A DNA stretch of 64,000 nucleotides from Alphaproteobacteria bacterium (GCA_017307375.1 JAFKFH010000008.1:62001-126000), one strand, 5' to 3'; positions 29,198 to 37,536 are shown, counted from the stretch's first letter. The notes: a model not told the origin generated them from the sequence alone. Numbers and translations: made by a program.

Positions 29198-30235
29198 CTA
29201 TTGGAAGCGCGACTGGAAACCGTCGAGAAAGGCGGTGAGGTTGCGGCCGAGATCGGCGACGGCATAACCGCCCTCCTGAACCAGCACGGTGGGCAGTCCG
29301 AGGGCGCCGATACGGGCACCGGCGGCACGGAAACCCTCCGTGGTCACCGCCATCTCGCCCTGGGGGTCGCCCTGATAGGCATCGAAGCCGAGGGAGACCA
29401 GCAACACCTTCGGGCCATAGTTGCGGATCGAGGCCAGCCCCTGGTCGATGGCGGCGAGATAGGCGCCGTCGCCCGAACCGCGCGGGATCGGCAGGTTGAG
29501 GGTGTGGCCAGCGCCTGCGCCTTCGCCCCGCTCGTCGCTGAAGCCGGCGTAGAACGGATAGCAGTGGTTCGGATCGGAATGGATCGACACGAAATGGACG
29601 TCGGCGCGGTCGTAGAAGATGCCCTGCGTGCCGTTGCCGTGATGGACATCGATGTCGATGATCGCCGCCCGGCCGATCGTGCGGGACAGGTAGTTTGCCG
29701 CCACCGCGACATTGTTCAGATAGCAGAATCCGCCGGCGAGATCCGCGTAGGCATGATGGCCAGGCGGCCGGCACAGCGCATAGGCGACGGCTGCCCCATT
29801 GCGCACCGCCTCGGCCGCCTCCAGCGCCACATGGGCCGAGGCGAGCGAGGCTTGCCAGGTCCCCCGGTCGACCGGGGCCGAGCCACCGGACAGGAAGTAG
29901 CCGACCTGCCCCTGGATCGATGTCGGCAGCGCGTGCATGCGATGGGTCGGGCCGGTATGCGAATAGACGGTGGTGGGGGCGCGGCCGCCCTGGCCCAGCA
30001 ACTGCCAGCGATCCCATGCCGTCTCCAGGAACACCAGATAGTCGGCGCTGTGCACCGCCGCCACCTCGGCCCGGCCCCAGTCGCGCGGCTCGACCAGTTC
30101 GTGCCCGGCCTCGCGCACCGCGGCGACCAGCTGGTCGGCGCGGTCGGGCATCTCCATGTTGCCGACGATCATGCCGCGCACGACGATCTTGTCGGGCGCA
30201 TGCAGCCTGTGCTGCTCGGAAAAGACGACCTTCAT
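29198..30235 (-). CDS. Histone-deacetylase-family hydrolase, acetylpolyamine amidohydrolase type
   Basis: 345 residues from ATG 30235, which has GGAGGGGTGAG immediately upstream. The zinc-deacetylase residues are all present: tandem histidines H160/H161 (RPPGHHAY), metal ligands D196 and H198 (DIDVHHGNGTQ) and D285 (GFDAYQGDP), and the transition-state tyrosine Y324 (EGGYAV). Their numbering is within one or two residues of the characterised Mycoplana acetylpolyamine amidohydrolase, as I recall it. The enzyme would remove acetyl groups from N-acetylated polyamines or similar small amides in the cytoplasm. Its place between an acyl-CoA synthetase and an aminotransferase fits uptake and breakdown of acetylated amines; histone-like proteins are an unlikely substrate. 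Confidence 0.88.
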   Translation of the reverse strand: MKVVFSEQHRLHAPDKIVVRGMIVGNMEMPDRADQLVAAVREAGHELVEPRDWGRAEVAAVHSADYLVFLETAWDRWQLLGQGGRAPTTVYSHTGPTHRMHALPTSIQGQVGYFLSGGSAPVDRGTWQASLASAHVALEAAEAVRNGAAVAYALCRPPGHHAYADLAGGFCYLNNVAVAANYLSRTIGRAAIIDIDVHHGNGTQGIFYDRADVHFVSIHSDPNHCYPFYAGFSDERGEGAGAGHTLNLPIPRGSGDGAYLAAIDQGLASIRNYGPKVLLVSLGFDAYQGDPQGEMAVTTEGFRAAGARIGALGLPTVLVQEGGYAVADLGRNLTAFLDGFQSRFQ

Positions 30236-30236
30236 C

Positions 30237-32360
30237 TCACCCCTCCGTCCTGAACAGTGCCCGCCCATCGACGGCGACCGCACCCTGGCCGGCACCGCGC
30301 ACGATCAGCGGATTGATATCGATTTCATGTAGAGATCCTCGCAAGTCGTGCGCCAGCCAGCTGGCCCGCACGATCACGTCCGCCGCGGCCTCGATGTCGG
30401 CCGGCCCCTTGCCGCGGATGCCGCCAAGCAGTTTGCCGATCTTCAGCCGCGCCAGCATCGCCCGCGCGGTCTCCGGCGATACCGGTGCCGGGGCAAGGGC
30501 GACATCCTCGATCAGCTCGACCAGCACGCCGCCGGCCCCGACCATCACGATCGGTCCGAACTGCGGATCGTTGTTGACGCCCACGATCAGCTCGATGCCC
30601 GACGCTGCCATCTCCTGGACCAGATAGCCCTGAATGCGGGCCCCCGGCTGACGCGTGGCAATCGTCTCGGCCATCCTGGCCGCAGCCGCCTCGACCGCGG
30701 CCGCATCGGCGAGATCGAGCACGACACCGCCCACGTCACTCTTGTGGACGATGTCGGAGGAAACGATCTTCAGCACCTGCGGATAGGCAAATCCAGCGCT
30801 GATCCGTGCGGCTTCGGCTGCATCGGCGGCGATGGCGCCGCGATTGACCGGAATGCCGTAGGAGGCGAGCAGCGCTTTCGTCTCCGCCTCGCCCAAGGCC
30901 CCCGTCCCTGCCGCTGGCGCATCGGGCAGGGCCGCCGGCCGCGAAGCCTGTGCCGCCGGTTTCCAGGCCGACCAGTCGACCCAGCCGGCCAGGGCGCGGA
31001 TCGCCTCGTCCAGGTTATTGGCGAAAGGCAGGCCGCGATTGATCAGTTCCTGGCGCGCCTTGTCGGCTGCACGGCCCGGCTGCAGCACGAAGATGAAGGG
31101 CTTGTCGGCGGGAATCGCCGCGTCGGCGAGGTTTGCGGCAATGCCCGAGACCGACGGCGCAGTGGTGATGGCAAACAGCGTCGCGTCGACGGTTTCGTCG
31201 TCGGCCACGGCCTGCATGGTAGCCCCGGCAATGTCGACCGCCTCGCCCTCGCGCCGGCCGCCCAGATCGACCGGATTGTTGGCCTGGCCCGGGGAATAGA
31301 CCACGTCCAGCCGCGCCGCGGTCTTGGGCTGGAAGCGGGCGAGCGGAATGCCCTTGTCGGTCAGCCGGTCGGCCGTGATCGCCCCACCGCCGCCCGAGGT
31401 GGTGACGATCGCCACATTGGCGACCTTGCGCCCGGGGAACCGCGCCATCGAGGCGGCCAGCAGGATCATCGCATCCGTATCGTCCATCAGGACGATGCCG
31501 CGTTCGCGGCAAACGGCCTCCAGCGCGCGGAACGAGCCGGCCAGGCTGGCCGTATGGGAATAGGCGGCTGCCGCGCCGGCACCGGTGCGGCCGGCCTTGA
31601 CCATCAGCCAGGGCTTGCCGCGCTCGCGCGCCCGGTCGGCCAGCCGGATCAGCCGCGCCGGATCCTTGATGCCCTCGACATAGCTGCAGATCACCTGCGT
31701 GCGGTCATCGTCGATCAGGTACTCGACAAAATCGCAAAGTTCGAGATCGGCCTGGTTGCCGACCGAGACACAATGGCTGAAGCCGATCCCCTGGCCGTGC
31801 GCCCGGTCGAAGATCGTCGCCATCAGCGCACCGGACTGGCTGACGAAACCGATCGGGCTTTCGATCAGCCGCTCGACGTCGAGGGCCGGCGACGAACACA
31901 GCACGACCCGGTTCGCCGGGCTGATCACCCCGAGGCAATTCGGCCCGATCAGCCGCATGTCGCCGGCCCGTGCGATCCGTACGAGTTCGGCCTCCTCCGC
32001 CGCGCCCTCGGGGCCGGCATCGGAGAACTTCGAGGTGATGATGATCGCCCCCTTGACGCCGGCCGCCGCACAGGCGGCGATGGTCGGGCGAACCTTGGGC
32101 TGCGGAATTGCCATCACGACCATGTCGGCCGGCTGCGGCGTAGCGGCGATGTCCGGATAGGTCTTCAGCCCGAACAATTCCGGGCGATTGGGATTGATCG
32201 GATAGATCGCCCCGTCATAGCCATGCTTCAGCAGCATGCGGAAAACCCGGCCGCCGAATTTCGACTGATCCTCCGAGGCGCCGATCACCGCGACCGATCG
32301 CGGCGCCAGCAAGGCCTTAAGGTCGGCTGTCACGCTCCTGAACTCCCCTCTGACACTCAT
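30237..32360 (-). CDS. Acyl-CoA synthetase, NDP-forming (ADP-forming acetate-CoA ligase family)
   Basis: 707 residues combining both halves of the family in one chain: CoA-binding domain (PRSVAVIGASEDQSKFGG, near 20), CoA-ligase domain with the phospho-histidine in YSHTASLAGS (H269), a low-complexity linker (about 465-485), and a C-terminal ATP-grasp domain (about 490-700; YPQVLKIVSSDIVHKSDVGG). It forms a CoA thioester from a carboxylate via phospho-histidine, or runs in reverse to make ATP. It overlaps the upstream crotonase by four bases. Probable role: activating the acid produced by the pathway, or recovering energy from its acyl-CoA end product. Confidence 0.9.
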   Translation of the reverse strand: MSVRGEFRSVTADLKALLAPRSVAVIGASEDQSKFGGRVFRMLLKHGYDGAIYPINPNRPELFGLKTYPDIAATPQPADMVVMAIPQPKVRPTIAACAAAGVKGAIIITSKFSDAGPEGAAEEAELVRIARAGDMRLIGPNCLGVISPANRVVLCSSPALDVERLIESPIGFVSQSGALMATIFDRAHGQGIGFSHCVSVGNQADLELCDFVEYLIDDDRTQVICSYVEGIKDPARLIRLADRARERGKPWLMVKAGRTGAGAAAAYSHTASLAGSFRALEAVCRERGIVLMDDTDAMILLAASMARFPGRKVANVAIVTTSGGGGAITADRLTDKGIPLARFQPKTAARLDVVYSPGQANNPVDLGGRREGEAVDIAGATMQAVADDETVDATLFAITTAPSVSGIAANLADAAIPADKPFIFVLQPGRAADKARQELINRGLPFANNLDEAIRALAGWVDWSAWKPAAQASRPAALPDAPAAGTGALGEAETKALLASYGIPVNRGAIAADAAEAARISAGFAYPQVLKIVSSDIVHKSDVGGVVLDLADAAAVEAAAARMAETIATRQPGARIQGYLVQEMAASGIELIVGVNNDPQFGPIVMVGAGGVLVELIEDVALAPAPVSPETARAMLARLKIGKLLGGIRGKGPADIEAAADVIVRASWLAHDLRGSLHEIDINPLIVRGAGQGAVAVDGRALFRTEG

Positions 32361-33091
32361 GATCTGGTGGCACGGGCGCGGGCCCGGTAATCGATGATCC
32401 GCTGCTTGAGGCCCGGCCGGGCCGCCGAGCGCACCAGGGCGGCGAGATCGGCATCGTCCCGTGCATCGCGCCGGGTCGCCCGATGCAGGGCCCCGACCGT
32501 TTCGGCATCCAGGCGGCCGGCGGCGAGGGCCGCCTCGGCAATCGCCCCGTCGACCGTCGCCTCATCGACCTGCCGGTCGACAAGGCCCAGCCCGATGGCG
32601 GTCGCCACATCGATGGCAGAGCCTTCGAGCAACAGGTGCCGGGCCGCTTCATTGCCGATGCGCCCGGCCAGTCGCGCGGTGCCAAGCACGAGGCCAAAGC
32701 CGGAACCGGGGAAGGCGAAGGAGGCATCAGCGAAGGCGAGACGGCGATCGCAGGCGGCAAAGAGATCGGCGCCGGCCCCCCAGGTGCGACCGGTGGCAAC
32801 GGCAAGGGTGGTGACGCCGGCACCGTGCACCCGCTGCAACAACGCCTCGATCCGCACGAAGCGCAGCAGCAGGTCGCCTTCCGACAGATCGTCGAGATCG
32901 GACAGATCGAAGCCGGTGCAGAAATGCCGGCCGGCGCCGCGCAGCACGACGAGGCGGGCGCCGCCTGCGATCGCCTGCGCGAACCCTTCATCGAGCGCCG
33001 CGACCATGTCCGGACCCAGCGCATTGCCCCGTTCCGGCCGGTCCAGCCGCACGGTTGCGACGTCGCCAGCGACGGCGAGGGTGACGGTCAT
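32357..33091 (-). CDS. Crotonase-fold protein with altered catalytic residues
   Basis: 244 residues from ATG 33091 (ATGA overlap with the dioxygenase gene). LDRPERGNALGPDMVAALD, HFCTGFDLSDLDDL and WGAGADLFAACDRRLA identify the fold. The canonical first glutamate is replaced by aspartate (GADLFAACD), and the second block reads FPGSGFGLVLG instead of FxxPE. The C-terminus is rich in arginine and alanine. Hydratase activity is therefore doubtful; an isomerase, thioesterase or lyase role on a CoA ester is more likely. Placed between thiol dioxygenase and acyl-CoA synthetase genes, it may act on a sulfinyl- or sulfonyl-acyl-CoA, but this is inference. Confidence 0.82.
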   Translation of the reverse strand: MTVTLAVAGDVATVRLDRPERGNALGPDMVAALDEGFAQAIAGGARLVVLRGAGRHFCTGFDLSDLDDLSEGDLLLRFVRIEALLQRVHGAGVTTLAVATGRTWGAGADLFAACDRRLAFADASFAFPGSGFGLVLGTARLAGRIGNEAARHLLLEGSAIDVATAIGLGLVDRQVDEATVDGAIAEAALAAGRLDAETVGALHRATRRDARDDADLAALVRSAARPGLKQRIIDYRARARATRS

Positions 33092-33681
33092 GGCCGCGCG
33101 CCGCCCCACAGGTTGGGCACCCGGTCTGAATTGTAGCCGGAGACGAACTCCTTGACCGCGCCGGTCGCGGCGTCGAAGACATGGCGATGCACCGCGCCGA
33201 TGTTCGCGCCGTAGACATGGATCGAGATTGACGGGCGATCGGGATGGGCGTTTCGCACCTGATGCACGTCGCCGATCGTCGGCGATACCGCCTCGACCAT
33301 GCCGGGTTCGAGCCGGGCGACCTCGCCGGCAACCGGCGGCGAGCCGACCGGACCCACCGTGAAGCTCTGCGCCACCTCGGCGCCGCGCAGCATGCCGATC
33401 ATGCCCCAGACCGTATGGTCGTGGATCGGCGTGCCCTGCCCCGGCCCCCAGACGAAAGAGACCACCGAGAAGCGTTCGAGCGGATCGCAATGCAGCAGAT
33501 ACTGGCAATAATGATCCGGGTGCGGCTCGGCGCAGAACTCGGGCAGCCAGTCGTCGACCGCGACGAGTTCGCCGAGCATCTGGCGGCCGGCCTTCAGGAT
33601 CCGCGCCTCGTCACGCGCATCTTCGTCGATGAGATGGGTCATCCCGGTGACGAAGCGACGCAGCCTTGCGATTCCGGTCAT
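33088..33681 (-). CDS. Thiol dioxygenase of the cysteine dioxygenase family, 3-mercaptopropionate dioxygenase type
   Basis: 197 residues, cupin fold. Iron ligands are H87 and H89 (TPIHDHTVWG) and H140 (GDVHQV). The second-sphere triad S153-H155-Y157 (SISIHVYGANIG) is present. A glutamine (Q60, YCQYLLH) stands where mammalian cysteine dioxygenase has its substrate arginine, and R166 follows the HVYGAN block. This pattern is that of Pseudomonas 3-mercaptopropionate dioxygenase (ligands two residues later in that numbering), so 3-mercaptopropionate is the favoured substrate, giving 3-sulfinopropionate, with cysteine as alternative. The adjacent family III CoA transferase is the partner known from 3,3'-thiodipropionate degradation, where 3-sulfinopropionate becomes a CoA ester. 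Overlaps both neighbours by four bases. Confidence 0.9.
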   Translation of the reverse strand: MTGIARLRRFVTGMTHLIDEDARDEARILKAGRQMLGELVAVDDWLPEFCAEPHPDHYCQYLLHCDPLERFSVVSFVWGPGQGTPIHDHTVWGMIGMLRGAEVAQSFTVGPVGSPPVAGEVARLEPGMVEAVSPTIGDVHQVRNAHPDRPSISIHVYGANIGAVHRHVFDAATGAVKEFVSGYNSDRVPNLWGGARP

Positions 33682-34829
33682 TTCCGGCCCTCGTCCAGTT
33701 CGGCCAGCACGGCCTGGGTATGCTCGCCGAGACCGGGCGGGTTGCGCCGGATCGGCGGATCGCTGTCGCCGATACGTACCGGCGAGCCGAAGGTGCGGGT
33801 TCGCGTGCCACCGGGCAGGTCGATCGGCTTGATCCATCCCATATGCGCGACCTGGGGATCGGCCAGCGCCTGGGAATAGCTGTTGATCGGCCCGCAGGGC
33901 ACCCCGGCACCGGCGAGCTTCTCCAGGATCTTGCCGACCGTGAAGCGCGCGAACTCGGGCTTGAGCAGGTCGGCCAGAAGCACCTGGTTGCGGGCGCGAT
34001 CGGCGGTCGTGGCAAAGCGTGCGTCGGCGGCGAGATCGGGCCGGGCGATCACCTCGCAGACGCCCTGCCACAGCTTGTTGTTGCCGGCCGCGACGACAAA
34101 ATAGCCGTCGGCGGCGGGATAGGCCTGATAGGGCGCGTTGCGCGGATGCGCCGAACCGAGCTTGACCGGATCGCGGCCGGTGCCGAAATATTCCGACGTC
34201 TGCAGCGCACCGATCGCCAGGCTCGCCCCCAGCATCGAGACATCGACATGGGCGCCCTCGCCGCCGGCGCGAACCTGGGCCACCAGCGAGGCGAAGGAAA
34301 ACGCGGCATAGAGACCGGCCGAGAAGTCCGAGACCGGCACGCCGGCCTTGACCGGGGCGCCGCCTTGTTCCCCGGTAACACTCATGATACCCGACATGCC
34401 CTGGACGGTGACGTCGAAACCGCCCTCGCCCGCCCGTGGCCCGGTCTGGCCATAGGCCGAGATCGAGCAATAGATCAGCCTGGGATTCTCGGCCCGAAGC
34501 GAGGCATAGCCCAGGCCCAGCCGTTCCATCACCCCCGGGCGGTTGTTCTCGATCACGCCGTCGGCCGACAGGATCAGGCGACGGGCGGCGTCGCGCCCTT
34601 CAGGCGATTTGAGGTCCAGCGCGACCGACCGCTTGTTGCGATTCAGCGAGGCGAAATTCTCGCTGAAGCCGTTCGAGATCGGCGGCCACTGGCGCAGCAT
34701 GTCGCCTTCGAGCGGTTCGACCTTGATGACGTCGGCGCCCATGTCGGCCAGCAGCATGCCGCAGAACGGGCCGGCCGCGACCTGGCAGAACTCGATGACC
34801 TTGACACCGGAAAGAGGCAGCACCGGCAA
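33678..34829 (-). CDS. Family III CoA transferase (CaiB/BaiF)
   Basis: 383 residues. LSGVKVIEFCQVAAGPFCGM and LADMGADVIKVEP open the protein; the catalytic aspartate that forms the mixed anhydride is D168 in GVPVSDFSAG. SLNRNKRSVALDLKSPEGRD and AYGQTGPRAGEGGFD are typical blocks. It moves CoA from a donor such as succinyl-CoA to a carboxylate. It is co-encoded with the thiol dioxygenase (overlap of four bases), so 3-sulfinopropionate is a reasonable acceptor by analogy with the Variovorax/Advenella thiodipropionate pathways. It starts 21 bases after the IclR gene. Confidence 0.92.
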   Translation of the reverse strand: MPVLPLSGVKVIEFCQVAAGPFCGMLLADMGADVIKVEPLEGDMLRQWPPISNGFSENFASLNRNKRSVALDLKSPEGRDAARRLILSADGVIENNRPGVMERLGLGYASLRAENPRLIYCSISAYGQTGPRAGEGGFDVTVQGMSGIMSVTGEQGGAPVKAGVPVSDFSAGLYAAFSFASLVAQVRAGGEGAHVDVSMLGASLAIGALQTSEYFGTGRDPVKLGSAHPRNAPYQAYPAADGYFVVAAGNNKLWQGVCEVIARPDLAADARFATTADRARNQVLLADLLKPEFARFTVGKILEKLAGAGVPCGPINSYSQALADPQVAHMGWIKPIDLPGGTRTRTFGSPVRIGDSDPPIRRNPPGLGEHTQAVLAELDEGRK

Positions 34830-34850
34830 ACTCCTGAAGCTCTGGTTTTT

Positions 34851-35627
34851 CTATGACGTATGCAGGCGGTTGAATTCGGCGGCCCCGCCGTGGCCGAGGC
34901 TGGCCGAGATCACCGCCGCCGCCTCGACCACCGGCGCGACCAGTTCCTTCAGCCGCTTGGGTCTGAGGCGCTCGGCCGGCCCGGAAATGCCGACGGCGGC
35001 GATCACGCTGCCCGAGGCGTCGCGGATCGGCGCAGCCAGGCCGCAGACGCTGTCGCGCCACTCCCCCTTGTTGACCGCGAAGCCCTGGGTGCGGATCCGG
35101 GCCAGTTCCTGGCGCAACTCCTCGGCATCGGCGACGGTCCGGATGGTGAAGCGTTCGATCCGGGCGGCGACGGCGGCGACGTAGTCCGGCGACTGATAGG
35201 CCAACATCGCCTTGCCGGTCGCCACCGCGAAGGCCGGCGAACGCCCGCCGATCCGCGAATAGGCGCGCACCGGCTCGGGGCTGTCGATCTTGTCGACATA
35301 GACGACTTCGGCGCCGTCCAGGATCGAGAGGTGCACGGTTTCGCGGGTGCGGTCGGCCAGGACCTCGAGCTGGGCGGCGGCCTCGCGCTTCAGATCGAAG
35401 CGCGACAGCACCAGCGAACCCAGCTCCCACAGCTTCAGCGAGAGGTCGTAATGGCCGGTCTTGGCCTCGCGCCGCAGATAGCCGCAGCTTTCCAGCGTCT
35501 TCAGCACGCGATGCACGTTGCTCTTGGTCAGCTCGACCTGGGCGGCAAGCTCGGTGACGCCGCGCGGGCCATCCGAGCGCGCGAGAATCTCCATGATCTT
35601 CAGGCCTTTGAGTAGCGTCTTATCCAT
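34851..35627 (-). CDS. IclR-family transcriptional regulator
   Basis: 258 residues: N-terminal winged helix-turn-helix (LKGLKIMEILARSDGPRGV, then LTKSNVHRVLKTLESCGYL) and a C-terminal effector domain (ILDGAEVVYVDKIDSPEPV; RDSVCGLAAPIRDASGSVIA). It is the first gene of the long minus-strand string and diverges from the plus-strand Dpp transporter at 35878, so it is well placed to control both directions. An imperfect palindrome in the shared promoter region (35677-35693) could be its operator. The ligand is probably a small acid of the pathway. Confidence 0.92.
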   Translation of the reverse strand: MDKTLLKGLKIMEILARSDGPRGVTELAAQVELTKSNVHRVLKTLESCGYLRREAKTGHYDLSLKLWELGSLVLSRFDLKREAAAQLEVLADRTRETVHLSILDGAEVVYVDKIDSPEPVRAYSRIGGRSPAFAVATGKAMLAYQSPDYVAAVAARIERFTIRTVADAEELRQELARIRTQGFAVNKGEWRDSVCGLAAPIRDASGSVIAAVGISGPAERLRPKRLKELVAPVVEAAAVISASLGHGGAAEFNRLHTS

Positions 35628-35676
35628 CGCGCATCAATCGCCGTGCATCGGTGAAGACCACCGGCTCATCGAACTT

Positions 35677-35693
35677 GTTCCAATATTTAGAAC
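35677..35693. promoter_or_regulatory. Imperfect palindrome, candidate IclR operator
   Basis: GTTCCAATATTTAGAAC matches its own reverse complement in six of eight base pairs around the central base. It lies 50-66 bases upstream of the IclR ATG within the 250-base divergent region, which is markedly AT-richer than the flanking genes. IclR-type regulators generally bind imperfect palindromes of this size. Only position and symmetry support the assignment. Confidence 0.4.
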
Positions 35694-35715
35694 GCTTTTT
35701 CATATTGCGATACAG

Positions 35716-35744
35716 ACGCTACTTTGCTGTAATCGGCCTGTCAA
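35716..35744 (-). promoter_or_regulatory. Candidate promoter for the IclR-led operon
   Basis: On the minus strand a perfect TTGACA (35744-35739) is followed 17 bases later by TAGCGT (35721-35716), a weak -10. Transcription would start near 35709, so the palindrome at 35677-35693 would lie just downstream, suiting repression. The match is partial and the call is tentative. In the other direction TTGACT at 35826-35831 precedes the plus-strand binding-protein gene, but no good -10 follows at the right spacing. Confidence 0.28.
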
Positions 35745-35877
35745 CAAGTGAAGCCTCCGCCAATAGGCGCTATGATCGCCTTCATCCGCATCAATCCTGG
35801 CGATTTCACAGGTCGTTTGCGGATTTTGACTTCGGCTTTTTGTCCTACGACCTAAGAACAGGGGAGAACTCAAGCAA

Positions 35878-37479
35878 ATGATCGACCGGTTCATGCGCGG
35901 CGCCGCTCTGGCGGCGCTCGGTCTGACCGTCTCGGCGCTGGTCGCGGGCCAGGCCCTGGCCGCCACGCCGAAGGACACCATCGTCATGGCCAAGACGATG
36001 GACGACATCACGTCGCTCGACCCCGCCGAAGTCTTCGAATTCACCGGCGGCGAGGTTATCAACAACGTCTACGTCCGCCTGATGACCTATGATCCGTCGG
36101 ACTTCACCAAGCTGATCGGCGGCGCGGCCGAAAGCTGGTCGGTCTCCGACGACGGCAAGACCTTCACCATCAAGATCCGCCAGGGGATGAAGTTCACCAC
36201 CGGCCGCCCGGTCACGGCCAAGGATGCGGCCTTCTCGCTGCAGCGCGTGGTGGCGCTGGGCAAGTCGCCCGCCTTCATCCTGGTGCAGTTCGGCTGGTCC
36301 GCCGACAACGTCAAGGAGATGGTGACGGCGCCCGACGACCAGACCCTGGTGCTGAAGACCGCAACGGCCTTCGCGCCCTCGTTCGTGATGAACTGCCTGT
36401 CGGCCGGCGTCGGCTCGGTGGTCGATTCGGAAGAGGCGCTGAAGAACGCCAAGGACAACGACTTCGGCTATAACTGGCTGCGTACCAATTCGGCCGGTTC
36501 GGGCGCCTACAAGCTGATTTCGTGGAAGCCGAAGGAGAGCGTGGTTCTCGAAGCCAATCCCGGCTTCTATCGCGGCGAGGCCAAGACCAAGCGCATCATC
36601 ATCCGCCACGTGCCGGAACCGACGGCCCAGCGGCTGATGCTGGAAAAGGGCGATGCCGACATCGCCCGCAACCTGACTGCCGACCAGCTGAAGGCGATCG
36701 CCGCCGACACCAGGCTCGCCGTCAACTCGACCGGCAAGGGCACGATCTACTACCTGGCGCTCAACCAGAAGAACCCCGCCCTGTCCAAGCCGAAGGTGCG
36801 CGAGGCGGTGCGCTGGCTGATCGACTACCAGACGATGTCGTCGACCTTCCTGGCCGGGCAGTACGGCGTGCACCAGGGCTTCTGGGGCAAGGGTTCGGCC
36901 GGCTCGCTCGACGATACCCCGTTCAAGTTCGACCCGGCCAAGGCCAAGGCCCTGCTGGCCGAGGCGGGCTATCCCAACGGTCTCGAACTCGACCTCGACG
37001 CGGGCAATACCTCGCCCCATGCCGACATCGCCCAGTCGGTCCAGTCGACCTTCGCCCAGGCCGGGGTGAAGGTGAACATCGTGCCCGGCGACATCCGGCA
37101 GGTGCTGACCAAGTATCGCGCGCGCAATCATCAGCTGCTGCTGATGTACTGGTCGCCCGACTATCTCGACCCGCATTCGACCGCCGACTTCTTCACCAAC
37201 AACCCCGACAATTCCGACGGGGCCAAGGCCAAGACGGGCGCCTGGCGCAATGCCTGGGACATTCCCGACCTGACCAAGGAGACCGCCGCCGCGGTGCTCG
37301 AGCGTGACCCGCAGAAGCGCATCGGCATGTATATCGACCTGCAGAAGAAGGTGCAGGCCGACGGCCCGATCGTCGTGATGTTCCAGCAGACGGAGCAGGC
37401 CGCGCTGCGCGCCGAGGTGAAGAACTTCATCCTGGGGCCGAGCTTCGATACCCCGGTCTACTGGCAGATCACGAAGTAA
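35878..37479 (+). CDS. ABC transporter periplasmic substrate-binding protein, family 5 (Dpp/Opp type)
   Basis: 533 residues; GGGGAGA stands 13-19 bases before the ATG. The signal peptide is MRGAALAALGLTVSALVAG with cleavage after ALA, just before ATPKDTIVMAKTMDD. Family 5 blocks are present: SLDPAEVFEFTGGEVINNVY, GGAAESWSVSDDGKTFTIKI, and PKVREAVRWLIDYQTM. It serves the permeases and ATPases that follow on the same strand (to 41031). It is not a close copy of the binding protein at 26167-27753, so the two systems probably take different ligands. A GC-rich hairpin lies between it and the permease gene and may keep its expression higher than theirs. Confidence 0.94.
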   Translation: MIDRFMRGAALAALGLTVSALVAGQALAATPKDTIVMAKTMDDITSLDPAEVFEFTGGEVINNVYVRLMTYDPSDFTKLIGGAAESWSVSDDGKTFTIKIRQGMKFTTGRPVTAKDAAFSLQRVVALGKSPAFILVQFGWSADNVKEMVTAPDDQTLVLKTATAFAPSFVMNCLSAGVGSVVDSEEALKNAKDNDFGYNWLRTNSAGSGAYKLISWKPKESVVLEANPGFYRGEAKTKRIIIRHVPEPTAQRLMLEKGDADIARNLTADQLKAIAADTRLAVNSTGKGTIYYLALNQKNPALSKPKVREAVRWLIDYQTMSSTFLAGQYGVHQGFWGKGSAGSLDDTPFKFDPAKAKALLAEAGYPNGLELDLDAGNTSPHADIAQSVQSTFAQAGVKVNIVPGDIRQVLTKYRARNHQLLLMYWSPDYLDPHSTADFFTNNPDNSDGAKAKTGAWRNAWDIPDLTKETAAAVLERDPQKRIGMYIDLQKKVQADGPIVVMFQQTEQAALRAEVKNFILGPSFDTPVYWQITK

Positions 37480-37509
37480 CCGGGCATGACGTTGGAGGCC
37501 GGAACGGTG

Positions 37510-37533
37510 GGGGTGGGCGCATCCGCCCACCCC
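37510..37533 (+). terminator. Intercistronic GC-rich hairpin between binding-protein and permease genes
   Basis: GGGGTGGGCG-CATC-CGCCCACCCC is a perfect 10-bp stem with a four-base loop, 31 bases after the binding-protein stop and three bases before the ATG at 37537. No T-run follows. Such hairpins between a binding protein and its permeases often stabilise the upstream mRNA or cause partial termination. Its presence argues against translation starting at the upstream ATG (37486), which would have to read through it. Confidence 0.55.
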
Positions 37534-37536
37534 TCG

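Noticed and set aside
29198-30235. AcuC-type acetoin utilisation or histone-like deacetylase
   Set aside because: Residue spacing and length fit acetylpolyamine amidohydrolase better, and the partner genes are for amine metabolism.
35700-36065. Small minus-strand open frame across the IclR/transporter divergent region
   Set aside because: Most of it is antisense to the signal peptide and start of the binding-protein gene, and it has no ribosome site or recognisable motif.
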